NCBI GenBank assembly: GCA_027336365.1
Contig: DAHWFY010000008.1
Span: 1 to 36,278 of the forward strand
Length of the DNA stretch: 36,278 nucleotides
Direction of reading: 5' to 3'
From: Bacillota bacterium
GTDB lineage: Bacteria > Bacillota > Bacilli > Alicyclobacillales > Alicyclobacillaceae
Position numbers and translations under genes: made by a program. The notes under the pieces were generated by a model that saw nothing but the letters and a program-made list of their open reading frames with translations, was not told where the DNA came from and ran no database searches. Positions 9,742 through 17,569 of the stretch are shown here, piece by piece (within the stretch, counting starts at the first letter, position 1; each line of letters starts with the position of its first letter).

Positions 9742-10209
9742 GTGAATCTGTTGAAATTAGGGGATGAGGCACCGGACTTTACACTTCCGGCTTATCCTCA
9801 GGGAGTCGTGACCTTATCGCAACACAGAGGGAAAATCGTAGTGTTGTTCTTTTATCCAAAGGACAATACTCCTGGGTGAACGCAGGAGGCCTCTAACTTT
9901 CGCGACCTTTTGTCCGAGTTTGCGGAAGTGGGCGCCGTCGTGTATGGCGTCTCCAAAGACTCTCTGAGCTCCCATGAAAAATTCGCCACTAAATACAACC
10001 TGAACATGTCTTTGCTTTCCGATGTGGACAAGTCGGTCTGTGATGCATATGGGGTTTTACGGGAAAAAGTTAATTTTGGGAAAATCTCCGTTGGTGTGGT
10101 TCGGACCACTTTCGTGATTGGAACTGATGGGAAAATTGCCATGCTTTATCCTAATGTGAAGGTAAATGGGCATGCTCAGACGGTTCTTGACTTTGTGCGT
10201 CAAATGTAA
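9742..10209 (+). CDS. bcp: Bcp-type peroxiredoxin with in-frame TGA (9877-9879) at the peroxidatic Cys position; candidate selenoprotein
   Basis: Continuous frame from GTG 9742: (V)NLLKLGDEAPDFTLPAYPQGVVTLSQHRGKIVVLFFYPKDNTPG-[TGA]-TQEASNFRDLLSEFAEVGAVVYGVSKDSLSSHEKFATKYNLNMSLLSDVDKSVCDAYGV...TTFVIGTDGKI; the canonical motif is YFYPKDxTPGCTxEAxxFRD. Confidence 0.85.
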
Positions 10210-10234
10210 ATCGAGCGTTAGGAGGTGAAGAGGT

Positions 10235-10588
10235 ATGGTAAAACTTACGGACAGTGCAGTGCGCAAGCTCCAGGATATGATTGGCAATGCTTCGGAGGGT
10301 GAGGATGTCCTACGAATTTTCATCAAACCCGGTGGATGCTCGGGGTTCAGTTATGGACTGGCCCTGGATACTCCACAGGAACAGGACGAGGTGTTTGACG
10401 TCCAAGGTATATCCGTGATTGTGGACTCCAACAGCTTGGACTTGGTGAAAGGTTCGGAAGTCGACTATGTACAGGATTTCACTGGCGAGGGTTTTCGTAT
10501 TTGGAACCCTAATGCCATTTCCACTTGCGGTTGTGGCTCCAGTTTTCATACTCGAGATCAAGCTGGGCATCCCGGTTCGTGTCTGTAA
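10235..10588 (+). CDS. A-type iron-sulfur cluster assembly protein (IscA/ErpA/HesB family)
   Basis: MVKLTDSAVRKLQ...IKPGGCSGFSYGLALD...NPNAISTCGCGSSFH: three-Cys A-type scaffold signature. Confidence 0.93.
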   Translation: MVKLTDSAVRKLQDMIGNASEGEDVLRIFIKPGGCSGFSYGLALDTPQEQDEVFDVQGISVIVDSNSLDLVKGSEVDYVQDFTGEGFRIWNPNAISTCGCGSSFHTRDQAGHPGSCL

Positions 10589-10609
10589 AAAAGTACGTTG
10601 GAGGAACAA

Positions 10610-11857
10610 ATGGTGCACTTCGAAAAGGTTCTTAAGGACCCGGTGCATGACGAAATTGTAGTTACTGATCCTTGGTTGTGGAGCTTAATTAATACCAGAG
10701 CCATGCAGCGTCTACGCCGAATTCGGCAACTGGGAACCTCTTATTTTACCTTTCACGGCGCAGAACACAGTCGTTTCACCCATTCTCTTGGAGCCTACGA
10801 AACCATGCAGAGGGTCTTGGCCTATTTAGGCCAAGACCATGATTGGCCTCGTGATTTGCATGAACGCAATCTTGCATTGGCGGCCGCTCTGCTGCATGAC
10901 ATTGGGCATGGACCTTTCTCTCACACTTTCGAGAACGTTTATGCAGGAAGGCACGAACACTGGACCTCGCGCATCCTTTTGGAGGATCCAGAGTTAAATT
11001 TAATCTTGACTCAACAAGATGAGGGTTTTGCGCGGGATTTAGTAGACATCCTCGCGAGAAGGGGCCCCTTTTCCTATGTCCAACAATTGATTTCCAGTCA
11101 ACTGGATGTGGATCGAATGGATTATCTGTTGCGGGATGCTCTTCATACGGGTGTGAATTACGGCCGCTTTGAGTTAGGGAGGTTGATTCGTTCCCTCACT
11201 TTGTCGGACGGTCAAGTTCTCCTCACGTCGGCTGGAGTTCACACCGCAGAACAGTATATTTTAGCGAGATACTTCATGTACACACAGGTTTATTTGCATC
11301 CTGTGACAATTGGCAGTGATCTGTTAGTTGCACAAATTTTACATCGGGCGGAAAAGTTATGGCACGAAGGGAGATTACAAGAAACACCAAGAGAGTTGCC
11401 GGTTTTGTGGCAGGACGGCGTTGAAGTGGAAGTGAGCGATTATCTGTCCATTGACGAGTCCACCCTCATTTACGCTTTTCACACTTGGTCTCGATCTTCA
11501 GATCCGGTTTTGCAGGACCTGTCCGCGCGTTTTTTGCAACGCCGCCTGTATGTGCCGCTGCTGCACCCTCAGCCCACGCCGGAAGAGTGGGCCGAGTTGC
11601 GTACGGCGGCAAGCATGGCTGGGTTTCATCCGGATTACTACGTACTCGGCCGTACCATGGAAGTCGCCGGATACGTTTACCGGGGGGAAGGAATCCCTGT
11701 ACAATTGCCTCGTGGAGGGATATCCGAATTGAGCCGAGAGTCTCGACTGGTTCGGTCACTCATTCCAGACTCGGAATATCTCGTATTCTTGCCCAAGGAC
11801 CTCTTGGAGGATTCGGGTGTTGCTGGGCAACGGGTGCGTTCGATTCTCAACATCTAA
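10610..11857 (+). CDS. ywfO: HD-domain phosphohydrolase (YwfO-like)
   Basis: KDPVHDEIVVTDPWLWSLINTRAMQRLRRIRQLGTSYFTFHGAEHSRFTHSLGAYE...ALLHDIGHGPFSHTFE; RBS ggagg ahead of ATG 10610. Confidence 0.87.
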   Translation: MVHFEKVLKDPVHDEIVVTDPWLWSLINTRAMQRLRRIRQLGTSYFTFHGAEHSRFTHSLGAYETMQRVLAYLGQDHDWPRDLHERNLALAAALLHDIGHGPFSHTFENVYAGRHEHWTSRILLEDPELNLILTQQDEGFARDLVDILARRGPFSYVQQLISSQLDVDRMDYLLRDALHTGVNYGRFELGRLIRSLTLSDGQVLLTSAGVHTAEQYILARYFMYTQVYLHPVTIGSDLLVAQILHRAEKLWHEGRLQETPRELPVLWQDGVEVEVSDYLSIDESTLIYAFHTWSRSSDPVLQDLSARFLQRRLYVPLLHPQPTPEEWAELRTAASMAGFHPDYYVLGRTMEVAGYVYRGEGIPVQLPRGGISELSRESRLVRSLIPDSEYLVFLPKDLLEDSGVAGQRVRSILNI

Positions 11858-11896
11858 TTCCTGATATTTAGTAGTTGTGTCAGTGCTGAGCCAAAC

Positions 11897-12502
11897 CTAG
11901 GAGGAATGACGACGAGAACCCTCCGAACGATGGCCAAACCAAAACCACAAGGCTGTCGCAATGAGTACGAGTGCTCCGAAATAACTCAGTGGTTTTAAGG
12001 ACTTGTCAATCGTTTCCCAGTGTTGACCCAGTTGAAATCCGGCTAGAGTGAGGACAATGTTCCACGGCAAGGACCCGACTGCAGAATAAAGTGTAAAGCG
12101 ACCCAGGGGCATTCTTGCGACACCTGCGGGCAAGGAAATAAATGTGCGCAGGCCAGGCAACAAGCGGCCCACCAGAACCGTGACTTCTCCTCGTTTAGCA
12201 AACCACCGTTCTGCTCGCTGCAAATGCCGTTCATTTAGTAAAATGTACTTTCCATAACGTAGCACAAAGGGTCGACCGCCCCAAATACCAATGGCGTAAG
12301 CAATCCATCCCCCCACAACGTTGGCTAGGGTAGCCACCAGAACTGCTTCCCACACGGTGATTTGGTGAAGAAAGGCCAAGTAACCCGCATAGGGCATGAC
12401 TACCTCACTGGGAATGGGAATGCAGGCACTTTCCAGTGTCATCAGGACAAAGATGGCCAAACTTCCGAAGTGGGACACAAATAGGCTGATCTGTGCCGAC
12501 AA
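11897..12502 (-). CDS. DedA-family membrane protein
   Basis: LESACIPIPSEVVMPYAGYLA...GRLLPGLRTFISLPAGVARMPLGRFTLYSAVGSLPWN: DedA signature. Confidence 0.92.
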   Translation of the reverse strand: MSAQISLFVSHFGSLAIFVLMTLESACIPIPSEVVMPYAGYLAFLHQITVWEAVLVATLANVVGGWIAYAIGIWGGRPFVLRYGKYILLNERHLQRAERWFAKRGEVTVLVGRLLPGLRTFISLPAGVARMPLGRFTLYSAVGSLPWNIVLTLAGFQLGQHWETIDKSLKPLSYFGALVLIATALWFWFGHRSEGSRRHSS

Positions 12503-12708
12503 ATTTTTTCTCTCCTTTTTGATTCTAAGGTCTCTAACCTTCTTTTAGTGACTCGTCTCGCCCGATGGGAGTTCGTAAAGTATAGAATCGTAGTCATGGT
12601 ACACGAATTTGCGGGAATTGTGAACCGAGGAGGAGAAGAATTCCTCATCCAAGGCGTTGACACAGGAGCATCTTGGAATCACAATGATATGCGGGGTATT
12701 CACTGTCC

Positions 12709-12841
12709 TATCTCAGTAAATACAACTGCGTGGATTTACCTTCCCTGCTGGTGCCGCTAACAGCGGGATGACGGTCTATCCAGTAAATACAGTTGCGTGG
12801 ATTTTCATTCTTTGTTGGTGCCGCTAAAGCGGGATGAGGGT
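12709..12841 (-). repeat. two tandem copies (minus orientation) of a ~67-bp two-hairpin repeat
   Basis: 12709-12776 and 12777-12841; reverse complement of each matches the 14.7-kb units: GACCGTCATCCCGCTGTTAGCGGCACCAGCAGGGAAGGTAAATCCACGCAGTTGTATTTACTGAGATA. Confidence 0.85.
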
Positions 12842-12973
12842 TTGCTCTCTTCAGTCATGCGGGCATATGGCCTGTAAAACACATCCTTGGTCGAAAAGTG
12901 TTGTTGGAACAAGGATTTTGTGATCATTTTTGAACAGGGAGAAAAAGTTTGACCAAATTGGACCATTGGGGGA

Positions 12974-14227
12974 TTGTGCATGTCCCTGTTACATGCGTCG
13001 TTTAACATATCCTATGTGACGATGCAAATATTTACCGGGTTTATTGGGGTTTATCAGATAGTGGTTTCTTTTTTTGGTATCTGGTATAAAAAAGCATCTT
13101 TGCAGTATGAGCCCCAAAAACGGTTTGGCGTGCTCATTGCGGCACACAATGAGGAACAAGTGATTGGACCCTTGATTGACAGTCTTATGATGCAAAGGTA
13201 TCCACGTTCTTTGTTCAACATTCATGTCATTGCGGACAATTGTACCGACCATACGGCTGACGTTGCAATTCGCCATGGGGCCATGGTGCACAGGCGAACA
13301 GACCAAGAGCATCGAGGAAAGGGTTTTGCGATTGAATGGATGTTGCAACGGTTGTGGCACCGGGACGAGAATTTCGATGCGGTGCTGATGTTTGACGCCG
13401 ATAACTTGGTGGCTCCTGACTTTTTGCGGCGAATGAATGACTATTTGTGCAGCGGTCATAAGGTCATCCAGGGGTACCTTGGTGTGAAAAATCCTTTTGA
13501 TACTTGGGTCAGTGTGTCGATGGCCATTTCATATTGGTACAGTAACCGAATGTGGCAGAATGCTCGGCAAAATCTAGGACTTTCCAGTTCCCTTGGAGGG
13601 ACCGGGCTATGCATTGACATGAACTTGCTGCGAGAAATGGGTTGGGAGGCCACAGGATTAACGGAAGACCTGGAGTTTGGCGTTCGCTGCGTGGAACGAG
13701 GCGTGATACCCGTTTGGGCGCATGATGCGAAAGTGTACGATGAAAAGCCAATGACCTTATTGGCTTCCATGCAACAACGACTGCGTTGGATGCAAGGGCA
13801 TTTTCATTGTGCTAAGTACCATATGCTTCCGTTGTTGGCTGCAGGTGTAAAAGAACGGAGCTTTATCAAGTTTGACGCAGGCTTATACTTGTTTCAACCG
13901 ATGCGGTTTTTAATTCTTTTTTTGACTTCCATTATGATGTTGCTTCAAGTTGCGACTCCGCACACGACGGTTATGTCTCATGTGACTGCGCTGATGCCTA
14001 CAAGTTTTTGGGTTGCGGTCAATATGTTTTTGTATCTGCAGATGCCGTTGGCCCTGCTTCTAGAGCGGGTCAACTGGCGTGCATATTTCGGGTTAGTGAT
14101 GTTGCCGTTCTTTCTTTGGACGTGGGGCCCTGTGGTGTTTCAGGCCTATTTCACCATGGGCAATCGGCGTTGGTCCCACACGACGCATAAACGGGCCATT
14201 CGTTTGGATGAGTTGCATGGACGATAA
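12974..14227 (+). CDS. glycosyltransferase family 2, membrane-associated
   Basis: FGVLIAAHNEEQVIGPLIDSLMMQRYP...VIADNCTDHTADVA...VLMFDADNLVAPDFL...TGLTEDLEFGVRC...QQRLRWMQGHF, C-terminal TM segments. Start uncertain (12974 TTG, 12980 or 13022 ATG). Confidence 0.9.
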   Translation: MCMSLLHASFNISYVTMQIFTGFIGVYQIVVSFFGIWYKKASLQYEPQKRFGVLIAAHNEEQVIGPLIDSLMMQRYPRSLFNIHVIADNCTDHTADVAIRHGAMVHRRTDQEHRGKGFAIEWMLQRLWHRDENFDAVLMFDADNLVAPDFLRRMNDYLCSGHKVIQGYLGVKNPFDTWVSVSMAISYWYSNRMWQNARQNLGLSSSLGGTGLCIDMNLLREMGWEATGLTEDLEFGVRCVERGVIPVWAHDAKVYDEKPMTLLASMQQRLRWMQGHFHCAKYHMLPLLAAGVKERSFIKFDAGLYLFQPMRFLILFLTSIMMLLQVATPHTTVMSHVTALMPTSFWVAVNMFLYLQMPLALLLERVNWRAYFGLVMLPFFLWTWGPVVFQAYFTMGNRRWSHTTHKRAIRLDELHGR

Positions 14228-14335
14228 TCATCATCACTTGGAATTCAACGCCGTGTTGCCATGGGGCAAATGAGACATGTATTTCGACCCATTGATGTCG
14301 GGGTGATGCAGCACACAAGATGGGCACCCGATATT

Positions 14336-14653
14336 TTACTCGTTTTCGTGTTCTAGCATTTTGAAGAGGGCGTCTTGAACAGACATTCCTGGGGAAATAT
14401 GAATGTCCTCTGCGGCCTGGGTACAGGATTCAATGGTTCCATTCCATAGTTCATTCATGGTTTTTACACCCACTGCTCGGGCGGCAAGAATTCCTCGATT
14501 TGCCAGTTTGTCACGGAGCAAGGCTATGTCGAGCGCCCCACACATGACATACCCTGATTTTGTTTGCAGGATGAGCAGAGTGGTTTTTGGGAGTCGAACT
14601 TCAATGCCAACGATAACGTGTCCCTTAAAGTGAAGTGGTTCAACGGTTACCAT
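14336..14653 (-). CDS. yunC: YunC family protein (DUF1805)
   Basis: VRLPKTTLLILQTKSGYVMCGALDIALLRDKLANRGILAARAVGVKTMNEL...AAEDIHISPGMSVQDALFKM. Confidence 0.82.
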   Translation of the reverse strand: MVTVEPLHFKGHVIVGIEVRLPKTTLLILQTKSGYVMCGALDIALLRDKLANRGILAARAVGVKTMNELWNGTIESCTQAAEDIHISPGMSVQDALFKMLEHENE

Positions 14654-14685
14654 GTTTGATGGATCGCTCCTTTCGTTCCGGTGTA

Positions 14686-14936
14686 GACCGCCATGCCGCA
14701 GTTAGCGGCACCAGCAAGGAATGTAAATAACATGTGAGTGTATTTACTGGATAGACCGTCATGCCGCAGTTAGCGACACCAGCAAGGAATGTAAATCCAC
14801 GTCATTGTATTTACTGGATAGTGTATGGAGTAGGACCGTCCAGATGTGCCGACGTTTGTGTGCAGGTATGACCTTCATGCCGCTGTTAGCGGCACCAACA
14901 GGGGATGTAAATCTGCGAACCTGTATTTACTGGATA
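14686..14936 (+). repeat. three copies (plus orientation) of the ~67-bp two-hairpin repeat; two tandem, one after a ~49-bp gap
   Basis: 14686-14753, 14754-14820 and 14870-14936; consensus GACCGTCATGCCGCAGTTAGCGGCACCAGCAAGGAATGTAAATCCACGnnnnTGTATTTACTGGATA. Confidence 0.9.
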
Positions 14937-14958
14937 GGGTTTATGCGCGGAGGGAATC

Positions 14959-15453
14959 ATGAAAACCGATCTGTTACATTTTTTCTATGGATTATGGAAT
15001 AACGCACCCTTAATGGCGTCTTTCTTGACTATTCTCATTACGCAAGGACTAAAAATTCCGGTGCACTATATTCGTTACCGGGAATGGGATCTACATAAGT
15101 GTTTGGATGCAGGAGGGATGCCCAGTTCTCACGCGGCGGGAGTCATGGCTTTGGTGGCATCTCTTCTATACGTGGTAGGTCCCCAATCGCCCGTATTTGC
15201 TACGGCGGTCGTGTTTGCAGCCATTGTCATGTATGATGCAGGAGGAATTCGCCGTCATGCTGGGGAACACGCAGTTCTGCTCAACCGTATTGCTATGGAA
15301 ATTTATCAGTCAGGTGTTCATTTTCAGGACTCACCCGGGGATTCGAGGGAAGGAGAGCGTTTAAAAGAGATCTTGGGTCATGAACCTCTGGAGGTGATTG
15401 CCGGCGCAGTATTAGGAACATTGCTAGGAGCAATAATAGGTAAATATTGGTAA
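14959..15453 (+). CDS. yuiD: divergent PAP2-family membrane protein (YuiD-like)
   Basis: LKIPVHYIRYREWDLHKCLDAGGMPSSHAAGVMALV...MYDAGGIRRHAGEHAVLLNRI; RBS ggaggg before ATG. Confidence 0.9.
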   Translation: MKTDLLHFFYGLWNNAPLMASFLTILITQGLKIPVHYIRYREWDLHKCLDAGGMPSSHAAGVMALVASLLYVVGPQSPVFATAVVFAAIVMYDAGGIRRHAGEHAVLLNRIAMEIYQSGVHFQDSPGDSREGERLKEILGHEPLEVIAGAVLGTLLGAIIGKYW

Positions 15454-15500
15454 AAATCCCTCGGATCAACTGCTTTTGGAATGGATCCGGAGGATTTTTA
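15452..15500 (+). terminator. rho-independent terminator after yuiD
   Basis: aaaaatccctcggatc ... gatccggaggattttta: near-perfect inverted repeat followed by T run. Confidence 0.7.
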
Positions 15501-15601
15501 CTTCATCCATGGCGTCATTATTCATCGTGCTATTTTGTGTTGCGAAACAGGTTCGTTGTGCTAGTTCATCTTTAGTTGAACGAGTTCACTGTTGTGAGTT
15601 C

Positions 15602-15952
15602 TCACTCTTTTTCATCTAAAATGGACTCATTCGAGTCGTCGGACTCCTCAGACTGAACTTCACCCTCCTCGGAGAACAACCGTTCCACGCCTTCTCTGCG
15701 GATTTTATCTACGAGAGAAAAGAGTGCTTTTTCTTGACTGATAAAATTTGGAGTCCCATATACAATTAATTTTTCTGAGTCCTCAGGCACTGCAATTGCG
15801 TAAAAAGTTCCATCGGGATTTTCGTACAGATCAACATGGTACGCGGCGTGAGGCGTGGTGTATTCATATGTTTCTTTCCGTTTTAACGTGCACCCCGGAG
15901 GAACTGGGATGTTTGAAAAAGCGGACGCAGGGTTGGTTGGACGTTCATTCAT
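15602..15952 (-). CDS. hypothetical protein with acidic C-terminus
   Basis: MNERPTNPASAFSNIPVPPGCTLKRKETYEYTTPHAAYHVDLYENPDGTFYAIAVPEDSEK...; aaaaggag upstream of the start region. Confidence 0.6.
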   Translation of the reverse strand: MNERPTNPASAFSNIPVPPGCTLKRKETYEYTTPHAAYHVDLYENPDGTFYAIAVPEDSEKLIVYGTPNFISQEKALFSLVDKIRREGVERLFSEEGEVQSEESDDSNESILDEKE

Positions 15953-16044
15953 CAATGAAATACTCCTTTTCTGAACAGGTGTTTGAATCAACTTGGCTTG
16001 TGCTTGACAAGGGTACAAAGCGGATTCACACTACATTGTACCAC

Positions 16045-16551
16045 ATGACGAAGTTGAACTCTGTCTCATACGGAGGGGTGTGTGTGCAGGGTGGAGGTCA
16101 GGCCACAGGCGTGAATACGATATGGCAAAACGCGAAAGACCCACCAGTCGCCGTGCTCATCTTTCCGGTCTTGCTGGGAGGGGTGCTGTGGGGGAAACAC
16201 CCTCTGCGAGGTTGGGAGGTTCCTGGTGGGAAAATAGAGGAGGGGGAGAATCCTGAACAAGCAGCTCGCCGAGAAACTTGGGAAGAGGTTGGCGCGCTTC
16301 TTGGCAGATTACATTGGTTGGCGACGTATGAAACGCCTGACAAAAAAACCAAGTGGATTTACTTGGCCGATGTGGAGGACGTGGGAGCAAGACCAGGTAC
16401 GTCGGAAATTGTCGATGTGCGTTTGATGTTGAATATGACACCTCAGCGAGCAAGGACAGACCCGGACGTGAGTTTTATCATGAAAGATCAGGTTTACGAA
16501 GTGGTTTGGCCCCTGCTGTTATCCTATTTGGCTGAGAAGGAGAATCTCTGA
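16045..16551 (+). CDS. NUDIX hydrolase
   Basis: NUDIX box GGKIEEGENPEQAARRETWEEVGAL. Confidence 0.92.
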   Translation: MTKLNSVSYGGVCVQGGGQATGVNTIWQNAKDPPVAVLIFPVLLGGVLWGKHPLRGWEVPGGKIEEGENPEQAARRETWEEVGALLGRLHWLATYETPDKKTKWIYLADVEDVGARPGTSEIVDVRLMLNMTPQRARTDPDVSFIMKDQVYEVVWPLLLSYLAEKENL

Positions 16552-16617
16552 GGAGTTTGTTGAACCCCCCTCCCCCCCGTCATAAGTTGCTACACCCGTC
16601 AGTCGACGCAATAAATA

Positions 16618-16659
16618 GCAAAACAGCACCCTCCCTGTACAGGGAGGGTGCTGTTTTGC
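16618..16659. terminator. bidirectional rho-independent terminator, perfect 42-bp palindrome
   Basis: gcaaaacagcaccctccctgtacagggagggtgctgttttgc is its own reverse complement; lies between convergent NUDIX (+) and korB (-). Confidence 0.93.
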
Positions 16660-16692
16660 AGAGAACATTTGACAAGCGTTTGAACATCGTCT

Positions 16693-17568
16693 TTATGCGA
16701 ATTCCTTGAGGGTCTCCGCAAAAATTTCTGGGTTCAATTGCAGGTCCTGCTGTGCGATAGGAGTGGTTTGATACCCAGGAATTTGATCTTCATAGTCTTG
16801 TCGATGGTCATCTCTGTAGATTAGGCCTGTGCAAAGGCCCTGTGTTTCTATCACGGTTTTCATGGCTTCCATACGGCTGGTTGGATCGTATCCGTCTACC
16901 TTGTCTAGGTTGACAATGTTCTCCCGGAAAAAATCATATGTGTTGACCTTGTTGTAGGTGACACAAGGGCTGAACACGTTCACCAGAGCAAATCCCTTGT
17001 ACTGAATGGCCTGTTCAATCAGAGACACCAGTTGGTTCACATCACTGGAAAATCCCTGAGCTAAAAAGCCAATGTCCGCGCCTAAAGCAATTTGTGCCGG
17101 AACGACCGCATTTTCAATGTTCCCTGCGGGTGCCGTTTTAGCTGTAAAGCCATGAGCGCTCGTGGGGGAGTGTTGCCCCTTGGTCAGTCCATAAATATGA
17201 TTATCCATCACGATGTAGGTAATATCCATATTTCTTCGCACAGAGTGCATAAAGTGATTGAGACCGATACCGAATCCGTCTCCATCGCCACCTGCGGCAA
17301 TCACCGTCAGGTCACGATTGGCCAGCTTCAGTCCCTGTGCCGCAGGTAAAGCTCTGCCATGGACACCGTGGAAACCATAAGTGTTGATGTATCCTGAAAT
17401 TCTTCCTGAGCAACCAATACCGGAGATCACGGCGACTTCGTGGGGCTGCTTACCCAGGGATGCCAAAGCCCGTTGAATGGACGCCTGAACAGAGAAATCT
17501 CCGCACCCTGGACACCAATTGGGCCGCACATCATTGCGAAAGTCCTTGACCGTTACCGTCGTCGTCAT
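16693..17568 (-). CDS. korB: 2-oxoacid:ferredoxin oxidoreductase, beta subunit (KorB-like), paralog 1
   Basis: RPNWCPGCGDFSVQASIQRAL...VISGIGCSGRISGYINTYGFHGVHGRALPAAQGLKLAN...GGDGDGFGIGLNHFMHSVRRN: TPP-binding beta subunit. Confidence 0.92.
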   Translation of the reverse strand: MTTTVTVKDFRNDVRPNWCPGCGDFSVQASIQRALASLGKQPHEVAVISGIGCSGRISGYINTYGFHGVHGRALPAAQGLKLANRDLTVIAAGGDGDGFGIGLNHFMHSVRRNMDITYIVMDNHIYGLTKGQHSPTSAHGFTAKTAPAGNIENAVVPAQIALGADIGFLAQGFSSDVNQLVSLIEQAIQYKGFALVNVFSPCVTYNKVNTYDFFRENIVNLDKVDGYDPTSRMEAMKTVIETQGLCTGLIYRDDHRQDYEDQIPGYQTTPIAQQDLQLNPEIFAETLKEFA

Positions 17569-17569
17569 C

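Noticed and set aside
9910-10209. Independent 99-aa ORF as given in the ORF track
   Set aside because: It is the downstream part of the peroxiredoxin frame after the in-frame TGA, not a separate gene; a peroxiredoxin lacking the N-terminal catalytic segment would be non-functional.
14686-14936. Possible CRISPR array
   Set aside because: Units are ~67 bp, nearly contiguous, contain two internal hairpins and have no ~30-40 bp unique spacers; no cas genes nearby.
16565-16579. C-rich run (ccccccctccccccc-like) as a regulatory motif
   Set aside because: Simple homopolymeric tract just before the palindromic terminator; no structural pattern beyond composition.
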